From a virus: a DNA stretch of 33,977 nucleotides. Position numbers and translations under genes: made by a program. The DNA is taken from positions 5,999 through 39,975 of IMG/VR virus record IMGVR_UViG_3300010233_000085. One strand, given 5' to 3'. Shown piece by piece: positions 5,591 to 12,729 of this stretch. The notes under the pieces are model-generated. The model worked only from the letters and a program-made list of their open reading frames with translations. It was not told where the DNA came from and made no database searches. The stretch's first letter is position 1; each line of letters starts with the position of its first letter.

Positions 5591-5919
5591 TGGAATATCT
5601 GGCGCAAATCCAAGAAATTGACCGCTCCGGCGTTTTTCGCGCAGAGGGTCTTAACTTCGGCCACGGTGTCCAGAGCCGCGATCCCGAACATCAGCTTTGC
5701 CACCTGATGGTTTCAACGGGCTTAGAGGACGGTCCGATTAAGTTCTTCCGGGCCGGCCAACACGCTTTGACCATCGCTTCAGTCCACCGGGCCGCGAAAT
5801 ACCGTCTCCCGGCCGAATGCTTCCCAGCCAAGGTCAAACGTTCAGAGCCTATGTCTGATGACGCCAAGTCAAAACTCGCCGCCAGGAAGTCGGCCGCGCG
5901 AGCGAATACGGAGGGATAA
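5590..5919 (+). CDS. Hypothetical protein, 109 aa
   Basis: The product starts MEYLAQIQEIDRSGVFRAEG and has a central alternating hydrophobic pattern (CHLMVSTGLEDGPIKFFRAG) suggesting beta strands, then a helix and a basic, alanine/lysine-rich tail (KSKLAARKSAARAN). I do not recognise it. The ATG at 5590 overlaps the previous stop by TGATG. An in-frame TTG at 5584 is an alternative start but has no better ribosome-binding site. Confidence 0.55.
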   Translation: MEYLAQIQEIDRSGVFRAEGLNFGHGVQSRDPEHQLCHLMVSTGLEDGPIKFFRAGQHALTIASVHRAAKYRLPAECFPAKVKRSEPMSDDAKSKLAARKSAARANTEG

Positions 5920-6111
5920 TTGCAATCCATCCTTCCCAAGCAATGGCTTTCCCCAGCAGCACAAACTGTTCAAGAGCTTCTGCTCAAGATGCAGGAGTGT
6001 GTTAAGGACGAGAGCCAGGCCAAGGCTTGGGATCTGTCGTGTGATATCCTAACCCAGGTGATGGTAGCGAGTCCGCCGGATATTCCGCAGTTGGTGCGCA
6101 GACATGGTTAA
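5920..6111 (+). CDS. Hypothetical helical protein, 63 aa
   Basis: From a TTG at 5920, six bases after GGAGG and directly after the previous stop, the frame gives a 63-residue protein that is mostly helical (AAQTVQELLLKMQECVKDES, AKAWDLSCDILTQVM). It overlaps the next gene by eight bases. The strong ribosome-binding site is the main reason to accept the TTG start. No family is recognised. Confidence 0.5.
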   Translation: MQSILPKQWLSPAAQTVQELLLKMQECVKDESQAKAWDLSCDILTQVMVASPPDIPQLVRRHG

Positions 6112-6340
6112 GACCCAACTTAGCGATATTATTGCTGAAACGCTCCGTTCGCGCGCGGGCGCACTATGCAAGAATGTGACGCAGACCAACGCGCTGTTAA
6201 ATCGGCTTATGGCGAACCAGCCGAAGCCACGGCCCTTAACGGCGGCAGAAAAGCGCGAACGTGCTCATCGGGAAGCTTTAGGCCGCAAATATCTGAAAAT
6301 GGCGCATGAGCTGGGCGTTTATGACGACGATGACTATTAA
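6104..6340 (+). CDS. Hypothetical helical protein, 78 aa
   Basis: A 78-residue, mostly helical protein: MVKTQLSDIIAETLRSRAGA at the N-terminus, a basic middle (AAEKRERAHREALGRKYLKM) and an acidic end DDDDY. The strong N-to-C charge gradient and predicted long helices suggest a coiled-coil or binding protein. It overlaps the previous gene by eight bases. I cannot name a family. Confidence 0.5.
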   Translation: MVKTQLSDIIAETLRSRAGALCKNVTQTNALLNRLMANQPKPRPLTAAEKRERAHREALGRKYLKMAHELGVYDDDDY

Positions 6341-6539
6341 TCCTTACATCCTCAAGGATTTTGCTGACGCTCTTGGCCTAAAACCCCGTTCCAAGCCCCT
6401 TACTTACCCACAAGCCAAAAAGGTAGTAGACAAGCTCTATAGGGCTCGGTGGACAAACAATGTTGGCTTGGCATTGCATATGCACAAAACCTCAATCCGA
6501 ACCAAGAGCGGCCGTCGAAATCGCCAATCAGGGCTTTGA
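6330..6539 (+). CDS. Possible small protein upstream of NusG-like gene, 69 aa
   Basis: From an ATG at 6330 the frame encodes 69 residues starting MTINPYILKDFADALGLKPR and ending in a basic stretch. It fills the otherwise empty 6341-6459 interval, but its last 80 bases overlap the NusG-like gene in another frame, and that part (after about residue 43) reads as basic, low-plausibility protein. It could be a real small gene whose 3' end overlaps the NusG-like gene, or chance. There is no clear ribosome-binding site. Confidence 0.33.
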   Translation: MTINPYILKDFADALGLKPRSKPLTYPQAKKVVDKLYRARWTNNVGLALHMHKTSIRTKSGRRNRQSGL

Positions 6540-6948
6540 AATTTGTCTCCCCCTCGACCGACGCCAACGCATAAAACGGGGCATGTTGATACAGGAAACA
6601 ACCCCTTTATTTCCAAGATACATCTTCGCCAGATTCGATAGAGAACAGGATGGTTGGCAGCCTATTCGCAATACAAGAGGCGTTAGCTATATCATCAGCA
6701 CTCCGGACAATCGTCCCATCCCAATCCATGATGAGATCATGACCGTAATCCGCGATTATAAGCCTCACGAGACGCCCCCACAGGCAAATCAAGAGTTCAA
6801 GGCCGGGGATAGGGTAAAGATAGCCGAAGGTGTTCTTGCCGGCCTGGAGGGCCTTTTCGTCGAAGACCAGAACAAGCGCGTCTATGCGCTGCTCGATGTA
6901 ATGGGCAAATCAATCAAAGTCCCCCTGAAATCTATAGTTGCGGCCTAA
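6460..6948 (+). CDS. NusG-like transcription elongation/antitermination protein
   Basis: A 162-residue NusG paralog. The NGN domain covers about 1-102: AWHCICTKPQSE at 3-14, GFEICLP at 25-31, TPLFPRYIFARFD at 48-60, and TRGVSYII at 72-79. The KOW domain covers about 112-160, with FKAGDRVKIAEGVLAGLEG at 113-131. NusG bridges RNA polymerase to its partners, while specialised paralogs (RfaH, LoaP) promote readthrough of chosen operons. The ATG at 6460 has GGTGGA upstream. It lies directly before a 136-nt hairpin-rich leader and the late genes, so antitermination of the late operon is a reasonable inference. Host NusG is near 175-190 residues, so the length is close to normal. Confidence 0.9.
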   Translation: MLAWHCICTKPQSEPRAAVEIANQGFEICLPLDRRQRIKRGMLIQETTPLFPRYIFARFDREQDGWQPIRNTRGVSYIISTPDNRPIPIHDEIMTVIRDYKPHETPPQANQEFKAGDRVKIAEGVLAGLEGLFVEDQNKRVYALLDVMGKSIKVPLKSIVAA

Positions 6949-7084
6949 ACGCATATCGGGTAATTTTGTTCCCGGCTGCGTTAGCCGGAAACCGCCCGAA
7001 ACCCATTAGGGTGAGGGTGCGGTAGCCGCCTAACTATTCCGGAAGTACCTTCCCGGCCAAAACCCTCAACCACAGGAGACTCCA
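6949..7084 (+). promoter_or_regulatory. Hairpin-rich leader of the late operon
   Basis: This 136-nt gap has no gene. It contains three GC-rich hairpins: CCGGCT/AGCCGG at 6972-6988 (five-base loop), GCGG/CCGC at 7019-7029 (three-base loop) and GGAAG/CTTCC at 7041-7053 (three-base loop), plus a good AGGAGA ribosome-binding site before 7085. None of the hairpins is followed by a T-tract, so they are not classic terminators. Because the NusG-like gene adjoins it, this leader may be where the antiterminator acts. No clear -35/-10 pair was found in it. Confidence 0.4.
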
Positions 7085-7666
7085 ATGGCCGGATGGCTAA
7101 GCAATGGCGTGCCCAATCTCAACCAAAGCACGGGCAATGAAACCTTCAATGTCGATACTGAGCTTGCGTCGGGAACGTCCCCTCAGATGGGGTCTATTCC
7201 CCTTCAGCAATTGGCCAATATGGTCAATTATTACAGCTCAACTCTTTCCAAGACCATGGCGGCGGGCACTACCTATGTGGCCAATTTAAATGTCGGATTC
7301 CCTGCAACTTTTACAGGCGTGTCCATTGCAGTTGGTAGCACGGGGGGAACCGATCTTTGGGAAGTTGGTCTATTCAATAATGCAGGAACTCTTCTGGCCA
7401 ATTCGGTCACGACTGGTACCACAGCGGGTACCGCGCTGACTTGGCAACAGATCGCCTTCACCGCGACCTACACACTTCTCATTCCCGGAACCTATTGGAT
7501 TGGGCTTCAAAGCAATGGGACGACAGCCAAGTTCCTGGCCCTCAATAGTCCAACCAATCCCACCTTTACGGGCTCGCGCACGGGTTCAGCCGGGACGATC
7601 ACATTTCCCACAACGGTTCCCACGACCTACACAGCGAATCTTGGCCCAATGGCCCTGCTCTACTAA
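7085..7666 (+). CDS. Probable virion protein, 193 aa
   Basis: First gene after the leader. The N-terminal part, with TGNETFNVDTELASGTSPQM at about 17-36 followed by PLQQLANMVNYY, matches a segment I recall at the start of several phage structural proteins. The rest is beta-rich, Thr/Gly-rich and has the low-charge composition of capsid decoration or tail proteins, ending YTANLGPMALLY. The ATG at 7085 has AGGAGA upstream. A decoration or head-fibre role is a guess from composition and from its location before the packaging genes. It has no signal peptide or membrane helix. Confidence 0.6.
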   Translation: MAGWLSNGVPNLNQSTGNETFNVDTELASGTSPQMGSIPLQQLANMVNYYSSTLSKTMAAGTTYVANLNVGFPATFTGVSIAVGSTGGTDLWEVGLFNNAGTLLANSVTTGTTAGTALTWQQIAFTATYTLLIPGTYWIGLQSNGTTAKFLALNSPTNPTFTGSRTGSAGTITFPTTVPTTYTANLGPMALLY

Positions 7667-7683
7667 GGCCTGTCAAACCAACT

Positions 7684-7716
7684 AGGCCGGCTATGAAAAT
7701 ATCCGGCCTCTTTTCT
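7684..7716 (+). terminator. Terminator-like hairpin
   Basis: AGGCCGG at 7684-7690 pairs perfectly with CCGGCCT at 7703-7709 around a 12-base loop, followed by CTTTTCT. It lies between two virion-type genes, so it may act as an attenuator lowering downstream expression rather than a full stop. The stem is clear; the T-tract is short. Confidence 0.5.
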
Positions 7717-7726
7717 GGAGAAATTT

Positions 7727-8026
7727 ATGACAGCCCCAAGTGCGGTTAGGCCTGCAACTGCCATCGCGGATCCTAATGACCCCACCAATACTCTAAGTCC
7801 TAGCTGGACGAATGCGGTAACAGTAGGGCTTACTCAGACCCAGGCCTTTTCGCCACCCCTCAAAGCCATCTATATTGGCACTAGCGGAAATCTAAAGGTC
7901 GATATGGTGGGAACTGGCACCGGAATAATTTTTCATGCCGTTACAAAAGGCACTTGGCTCGCCATTCGCATCGCCAAAGTTTATACCTCTGGCACAACTG
8001 CCGGCCTGCTCACTGGTGTTTATTAG
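7727..8026 (+). CDS. Spike-base-like virion protein, 99 aa
   Basis: A 99-residue beta-rich protein: FSPPLKAIYIGTSGNLKVDM at about 41-60, TGTGIIFHAVTKGTWLAIRI near 63-82 and a VYTSGTTAGLLTGVY end. This layout (aromatic-containing YIGTSGNLKV, then GT.L.IR...V...GTTA) is like the small spike base proteins of the RCAP_rcc01079 type found in alphaproteobacterial gene transfer agents and phages, as I remember them. The ATG at 7727 has GGAG seven bases upstream. In those systems the protein forms a small knob on the head. Here the location between a virion-type gene and the terminase is compatible with such a role. Confidence 0.55.
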   Translation: MTAPSAVRPATAIADPNDPTNTLSPSWTNAVTVGLTQTQAFSPPLKAIYIGTSGNLKVDMVGTGTGIIFHAVTKGTWLAIRIAKVYTSGTTAGLLTGVY

Positions 8027-8043
8027 CCCAAGGAACCCATTCC

Positions 8044-8226
8044 ATGAAACACGAAATGAAATCGGCCATGGCCCATCTGGCCTCACACCACAAAGGTCAT
8101 GAGGACCATAATCGCGCTCATGGCAATAAGGTGCATTTCTCGGGCGGTAAGCCCGGCAAAGGCAAGAATGAAACACCTGGTTCATCCAAAGAAGGCAAGA
8201 AGCTCACACGCGAGGAAGAGGACTGA
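8044..8226 (+). CDS. Small histidine/lysine-rich protein, 60 aa
   Basis: A 60-residue highly charged protein, rich in H and K (HLASHHKGHEDHNRAHGNKV) with a GGKPGKGKNETPGSS linker and an acidic end EEED. The composition suggests an unstructured or metal/nucleic-acid-interacting peptide. AAGGAA lies upstream and the stop overlaps the next ATG (TGATG). No family can be assigned; the placement among packaging genes suggests a head-associated role. Confidence 0.5.
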   Translation: MKHEMKSAMAHLASHHKGHEDHNRAHGNKVHFSGGKPGKGKNETPGSSKEGKKLTREEED

Positions 8227-8357
8227 TGCCTCTCGAGAAATCCAAATCCAAGAAAGCCTTCAAACACAATATCAAAGCCGAAGTGAGGGCTGGAAAGCCA
8301 GTTAAGCAAGCTGTCGCAATCGCTTATAGCGATAAGCGCCGAGCGAAGAAGAAATAG
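8226..8357 (+). CDS. Small basic phage protein, 43 aa
   Basis: This 43-residue basic protein contains KSKSKKAFKHNIKAEVRAGK followed by PVKQAVAIAYSDKRRAKKK. The block N-I-K-x-E-x-x-A-G-K-P-x-K-Q-A-V-A-I-A is one I recall in many short phage proteins, some near head genes, with no known function. Its start overlaps the previous stop by one base. Conservation of that block is the reason for believing in so short a gene. Confidence 0.65.
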   Translation: MPLEKSKSKKAFKHNIKAEVRAGKPVKQAVAIAYSDKRRAKKK

Positions 8358-8368
8358 CTTCGCGCGCC

Positions 8369-8629
8369 ATGCCAAAGGGACAAAGAGGCGTCCGACTGGA
8401 CCCAAGGGCCACAGAATATACGCGGACCAAAATCCAAACCACTCAGATTGTTAAGCGGCTGAATTCGTTAATAAACGGCGAAATTGAAATGGCCCCTCAC
8501 CATGTCACTGCCGCTCTTGGCCTTTTACGCAAAACCCTTCCCGATCTGAGCGCCACGGAACACGATGCAACAGACGGTCTTAAAGAAGCCCTCCAGGGCA
8601 TCACAGTCACGTTCGGGACTTCAGGTTGA
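8369..8629 (+). CDS. terS: Small terminase subunit
   Basis: An 86-residue protein directly before and overlapping the large terminase gene, as small subunits usually are. The central region, IVKRLNSLINGEIEMAPHHV at about 27-46 followed by TAALGLLRKTLPDLSATEH, matches a segment I remember from short alphaproteobacterial phage small terminases (QV.AA..LLRKTLPDLS). TerS binds the packaging site and stimulates TerL. At 86 residues it is much shorter than P22 gp3 (162 residues), so only part of the usual ring-forming core is present. The assignment depends mainly on context and this motif. Confidence 0.72.
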   Translation: MPKGQRGVRLDPRATEYTRTKIQTTQIVKRLNSLINGEIEMAPHHVTAALGLLRKTLPDLSATEHDATDGLKEALQGITVTFGTSG

Positions 8630-9884
8630 GGCGAAATTCCCGCCTAAACTAAAGCCTCTGTTCGAACCTAAACGCTACAAGGTTTTATATGGGGGCCGGG
8701 GTGGTGCGAAGTCGTGGGGCATAGCCCGCGCATTGCTTATTGAGGGTATACGCCAACCCCTTCGCATCCTCTGTGCCCGTGAAGTCCAAAACTCGATCCA
8801 AGACAGCGTTTATCAGCTTCTTAAGGACCAAATAGTAAGCCTCCACCTCGAGAGTTTCTACACTTTCACGCTGAGCGAAATACGCGGCCTTAATGGCACA
8901 CTCTTTGTATTTGCCGGCCTGAAGCACAACATAGGCTCAATCAGATCCAAAGAGGGCCTAGACCGTGTTTGGGTTGAGGAAGCTGATGGCGTATCGAATA
9001 GCTCGTGGGATGCGCTAATACCCACGATCCGCAAGGAAAACAGTGAGATCTGGATCAGCTTTAATCCTCAGCTTGATACCGATCCCACCTATAAGAGATT
9101 TGTCGCCTCCCCGCCCACCAATGCTTGGGTTGAAAAGATAGGATGGCAGGACAATCCTTGGTTCCCCGATGTTCTCAGGCAGGAAAAGGATGACCTCGAA
9201 GCTAGAGACACAGACGCATTCCTTAACGTCTGGGAAGGCCACTGTCGTCAGACTTTGGAGGGGGCTATCTATGCCCGAGAATTACGCCAGGCCACCGCAG
9301 AAAACAGAATCACCCGCGTTCCTTACGACAGTCTCAAACCCGTTGAAGTGTTCTGTGACCTCGGATGGGCAGATAGTACATCGCTGTGGTATGCGCAAAG
9401 AGTAGGCTTTGAATACAGGCTCTTAGAGAGCTACCAGAACTCGCAGCGGCCTTGGGATCATTACCTGAAGCATATTCAATCCAGGGGGTATGTCTTAGGC
9501 ACCATATGGCTTCCACACGACGCCAAGGCCAAGTCCTTAGCTACGGGTAGAACCATCCATGAAATCACGATCGCAGCGGGTTTCAGGGTTGAAATCACGC
9601 CTAATATCTCTGTTGAGGATGGGATTAATGCTCTCAGGACCCTCTTCGGGTCATGCTGGTTCGACGCTGATAAATGCGCGGACGGCCTCCAAGCTCTTAG
9701 ACGTTATCGATATGATGTCGACCCAGATACGAAACAGTTCTCTCGCAAGCCCGAGCACGATGAAAACTCTCATTATGCGGATGCAGCCAGGTATTTTGCC
9801 GTGGCTATGAGCGATGGCCGCAAGAAACAGCCCTCATTGCCACGTATGCCACAGCCTGGGGCTAGCGCGTGGATGGCAAGATGA
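8565..9884 (+). CDS. terL: Large terminase subunit (ATPase/nuclease)
   Basis: A 439-residue DNA-packaging motor of the Terminase_3 type. The ATPase domain has Walker A GGRGGAKS at 43-50, Walker B RVWVEEAD at 134-141 and a coupling motif SFNP at 165-168. The nuclease domain has three acidic positions in expected places: D265 and D270 in VFCDLGWAD, D319 in LPHDAKAK, and D406 in YADAARY near the end. It cleaves and translocates DNA into the prohead through the portal. The ATG at 8565 overlaps terS by 65 bases; no later in-frame start precedes the conserved region. A 20-codon frame and the portal gene follow directly. Confidence 0.97.
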   Translation: MQQTVLKKPSRASQSRSGLQVEAKFPPKLKPLFEPKRYKVLYGGRGGAKSWGIARALLIEGIRQPLRILCAREVQNSIQDSVYQLLKDQIVSLHLESFYTFTLSEIRGLNGTLFVFAGLKHNIGSIRSKEGLDRVWVEEADGVSNSSWDALIPTIRKENSEIWISFNPQLDTDPTYKRFVASPPTNAWVEKIGWQDNPWFPDVLRQEKDDLEARDTDAFLNVWEGHCRQTLEGAIYARELRQATAENRITRVPYDSLKPVEVFCDLGWADSTSLWYAQRVGFEYRLLESYQNSQRPWDHYLKHIQSRGYVLGTIWLPHDAKAKSLATGRTIHEITIAAGFRVEITPNISVEDGINALRTLFGSCWFDADKCADGLQALRRYRYDVDPDTKQFSRKPEHDENSHYADAARYFAVAMSDGRKKQPSLPRMPQPGASAWMAR

Positions 9885-9943
9885 GCAATTTTATGTCCCG
9901 CGCTCGCCGGACGAAAGTAAGAAAGTTGCGCATTGGCTACTGA
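9881..9943 (+). CDS. 20-residue basic leader-type ORF before portal
   Basis: From an ATG overlapping the terL stop by ATGA, this frame encodes MSNFMSRARRTKVRKLRIGY, twenty residues with eight basic ones. It overlaps the portal TTG start at 9933 by 11 bases, ending at 9943. It could be a coupling ORF that delivers ribosomes to the weak TTG start, or a chance frame. Confidence 0.35.
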   Translation: MSNFMSRARRTKVRKLRIGY

Positions 9944-12125
9944 AGACACCATCCATTCCAGCAAAGAAGATACCGGGGGCACGCCAGACGAACGGATCGT
10001 CCGTGAGGCTATGCGCCGGTTCAACATCTGTGCCACTGTGGAAAACGATTGCCGGCTTCGGTTCATCGAAGACGTTAAGTTCGCCAATGGTGACGCTGAC
10101 AATCTTTATCAATGGGATGAAACCACACGAAACGCGCGTGGATATGGGACGCTTGATGAACGCCCCTGCTTGACCATTAACAAAATCCGGCAGCATAATC
10201 TTAATATCATCAACGACGCCAAGCAGAACAAGCCGAGCGTCAAGGTGAAGCCGGTTGGGAATGGAGCTACCTATGATGCTGCTCAGGTATTTGAAGGTAT
10301 TGTCCGCCACATTGAGTATATCTCAAACGCGCAGGTTGCTTATGACACAGCAACCTCCTTCCAGGTTCAGGGCGGAATTGGCTGGCTTAGGCTTGTCACG
10401 GACTACCCAGACTACACTGATCAATCGTTTGACCAGGATATCTTTATACGGAGGGTCAAGGACCCGCTCACTGTTTACCTAGACCCAGATATCAAAGAAG
10501 CTGACGGGTCAGATGCCCGGTTTGGCTTTGTCTTTGATGACATGAGCAGGGAAGTCTTTGAGGACGTTTATCCCCGCCACAAGGATCTGGCTACCAAGTC
10601 ACCGTTGGATGTTTCCGGGGACTGGCTCAGGGACGATCAGGTCCGTGTTGCAGAGTATTATAGGGTGGTGGAATCCGACGATAAGCTCATTTCCTATATC
10701 GATCCCCAGACCGGCCAACGCCAATCCATCGCCAAATCCAAGATGGAAGATGAGCTTTTTAAATCCACAATAGACGATCCACAGACCAAAACCCGGAACA
10801 TCATAGATCGTAAGGTTGAGTGGTATCTCGTAGCTGGGGATAGGATTATCGAGCGCTCGACATGGGCAGGTCGCTACATTCCTTTGATCCGTGTCATAGG
10901 CGAAGAAACCAATATTAATGGCCAACTTGATCGCAAAGGTCATACCCGAGCGATGAAAGACCCGCAACGCCTAGCCAATTATTGGTATTCCGCAGCTACC
11001 GAGCATGTCGCCCTCCAATCAAAGACCCCTTATATTGGGCCTATGGAGGCATTCTCCAATCTGGAAACCTATTGGGACAGCGCAAACACGATCAATCACG
11101 CCTGGCTTCCCTTCAACGCCTACGACGACAAGGGCCAGAAGCTAGAAGCCCCCCAAAGGCAACCGCCGCCCATCATGGCCCAAGCTTATATCGAGGGGCT
11201 TAAGATGGCCTCTGACGAGATCATGCAAGTATCGGGGCAGTTTCAATCCGATATGGGCATGGAGGGGAACGAAAAGTCCGGGGTGGCTATCCAACAAAGG
11301 CAGCGCCAAGGCGATAACGCGACCTATCACTATATTGATAATCTCGCCATCGCGATCAGATTCATAGGCAAACAGCTCATCGATCTCATTCCCAAGATTT
11401 ACGATACCAAGCGCATTGTGAAGATCATGGCCGAGGATGGGGTTGAGCATGAGATTCAGGTCGACCCACAAGCCCAGCAGGCATATGTCCAGCAGCAACA
11501 GCAGACTGCGGATGTCATTCAATCGATATTCAACCCGAATGTGGGCAGGTATGATGTTGAGGCTGACATTGGCCCTGCATATGCTACGAGGCGCCAGGAA
11601 GCGTTCGAAGCCCTTACGGCCATCATGAAGGCCGATCCAGCCCTAATGCAGGTGGCCGGAGATCTATTGTTCAAGGCGGCCGACTTCCCGATGGCAAACG
11701 AGATTGCAGAGCGGCTTAAGCCCAAGCAGGGGCCGAGCCCGCAGCAGTTGGAAATGCAGAAGCAAATGCAATCTCAGGCTGAATTGCTTCAGAAGCTTTC
11801 CGGCGAGATTACACGCCTCAAGGCCGACAAATCGATTGAGGAACAGCAGAAAGACATTGACCGCTATAAGGCTATTACGGATCGGATGAAGGTCTTATTG
11901 CCCCTGGATCCGAGCCCCAAAGATCACATGAATATGATTCACGATTTGAATCTGGCCGAGCAGGCCAATAGTCATTCCATGATGCAGAATGAGCATCAGG
12001 CCATGTTGGATAGTCTCCAATCAGGCCAAGACCATTCCCAAGCCCTTGAGCAGGGCCAGCAAGGACACGCACAGGCCCTAGATCTTCAGGACCAAGCGCC
12101 ACAGCCCCAACAGGCAGCGGCATGA
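9933..12125 (+). CDS. Portal protein (P22 gp1-like)
   Basis: At 730 residues this matches P22-type portal proteins, which form the dodecameric channel at one head vertex. Recognisable segments include the N-terminal RRFNICATVENDCRLRFIED near 29-48 and LYQW near 58-61, RPCLTINKIRQHNLNIINDA at about 77-96, and the KPSVKVKPVG block near 101. The C-terminal third contains a Q-rich run (QAYVQQQQQ near 514), a coiled-coil at about 605-650 and a Gln/His-rich tail, consistent with a portal barrel. The start is a TTG at 9933; the next in-frame ATG would remove 27 residues. It overlaps the next gene by ATGA. Confidence 0.93.
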   Translation: MATEDTIHSSKEDTGGTPDERIVREAMRRFNICATVENDCRLRFIEDVKFANGDADNLYQWDETTRNARGYGTLDERPCLTINKIRQHNLNIINDAKQNKPSVKVKPVGNGATYDAAQVFEGIVRHIEYISNAQVAYDTATSFQVQGGIGWLRLVTDYPDYTDQSFDQDIFIRRVKDPLTVYLDPDIKEADGSDARFGFVFDDMSREVFEDVYPRHKDLATKSPLDVSGDWLRDDQVRVAEYYRVVESDDKLISYIDPQTGQRQSIAKSKMEDELFKSTIDDPQTKTRNIIDRKVEWYLVAGDRIIERSTWAGRYIPLIRVIGEETNINGQLDRKGHTRAMKDPQRLANYWYSAATEHVALQSKTPYIGPMEAFSNLETYWDSANTINHAWLPFNAYDDKGQKLEAPQRQPPPIMAQAYIEGLKMASDEIMQVSGQFQSDMGMEGNEKSGVAIQQRQRQGDNATYHYIDNLAIAIRFIGKQLIDLIPKIYDTKRIVKIMAEDGVEHEIQVDPQAQQAYVQQQQQTADVIQSIFNPNVGRYDVEADIGPAYATRRQEAFEALTAIMKADPALMQVAGDLLFKAADFPMANEIAERLKPKQGPSPQQLEMQKQMQSQAELLQKLSGEITRLKADKSIEEQQKDIDRYKAITDRMKVLLPLDPSPKDHMNMIHDLNLAEQANSHSMMQNEHQAMLDSLQSGQDHSQALEQGQQGHAQALDLQDQAPQPQQAAA

Positions 12126-12367
12126 CCACTTGGCCTGAAATTAATATATTAGATAATGAATCTCCTGGATTAGTAACACAGTTCCCCACCTGGAATGATC
12201 ATGGCTGGGATATACCGGAAAAGGTTGAAGTTCGGCGCTACATACTTAACGGTGTTGATATTATTGTATTTTGGGATGGGCACCGCCATGTTAGCGCCCC
12301 CTTAAAGGCTTTTCAGGAGTCGGAAGGATGGAAAGTTGCTCTGCGAAATTTAGGTATTTCTAAATGA
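12122..12367 (+). CDS. Hypothetical protein after portal, 81 aa
   Basis: An 81-residue protein with TWPEINILDNESPGLVTQFP early, then WDIPEKVEVRRYILNGVDII and VFWDGHRHVSAPLKAFQE. The alternating hydrophobic strands, with aromatic WNDHGW and FWDGHRH turns, suggest a small beta domain. It overlaps the portal stop by ATGA and the next ATG by four bases. The AT content appears somewhat higher than in its neighbours. I do not recognise it. Confidence 0.55.
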   Translation: MTTWPEINILDNESPGLVTQFPTWNDHGWDIPEKVEVRRYILNGVDIIVFWDGHRHVSAPLKAFQESEGWKVALRNLGISK

Positions 12368-12687
12368 GCCGGGTGCGCAAAGATGGGCGTATGGTCCATA
12401 AGACCATCAAGAAAGTGGCTCAGGAAATGGCCGGGTCCTACTATGAACATGCCGCTTCGCATAAAAAGCACGGTGACGAGTTCTATAAAGCGTTCCCTAG
12501 CCAAAAAGCTTTTATGAAATCGGAATGGCGCAAATTTGTGCAGACGGCCAAAGAGTGCATGACGCAAATGCTGGCGAATCCATTGACACCTGAGGCATAT
12601 AAGCAGGACATCTATCACGCGCTCTTGCTCGACGCGACACTGCCCTATTCCCAGCAAGAGACGCAGATCGTTAATATCCCTCATTAA
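12364..12687 (+). CDS. Hypothetical helical protein, 107 aa
   Basis: A 107-residue basic, mostly helical protein with HKTIKKVAQEMAGSYYEHAA at about 12-31, HKKHGDEFYKAFPSQKAFMK at 33-52, and a C-terminal LTPEAYKQDIYHALLLDATL near 74-93. I recall similar small proteins encoded between portal and scaffold genes in podoviruses, with no assigned function. The start overlaps the previous stop by ATGA. It may take part in head assembly, but that is only by position. Confidence 0.6.
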   Translation: MSRVRKDGRMVHKTIKKVAQEMAGSYYEHAASHKKHGDEFYKAFPSQKAFMKSEWRKFVQTAKECMTQMLANPLTPEAYKQDIYHALLLDATLPYSQQETQIVNIPH

Positions 12688-12729
12688 CGCTAGCGGCGGC
12701 GAACACCGTGTAAATTGTCAAGGTTAACC

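Noticed and set aside
12688-12729. Short palindromes CGCTAGCG and GGTTAACC before the scaffold gene
   Set aside because: Both are 8-bp palindromes in a 42-nt gap with no associated -35/-10 elements or T-tract, and could be chance.
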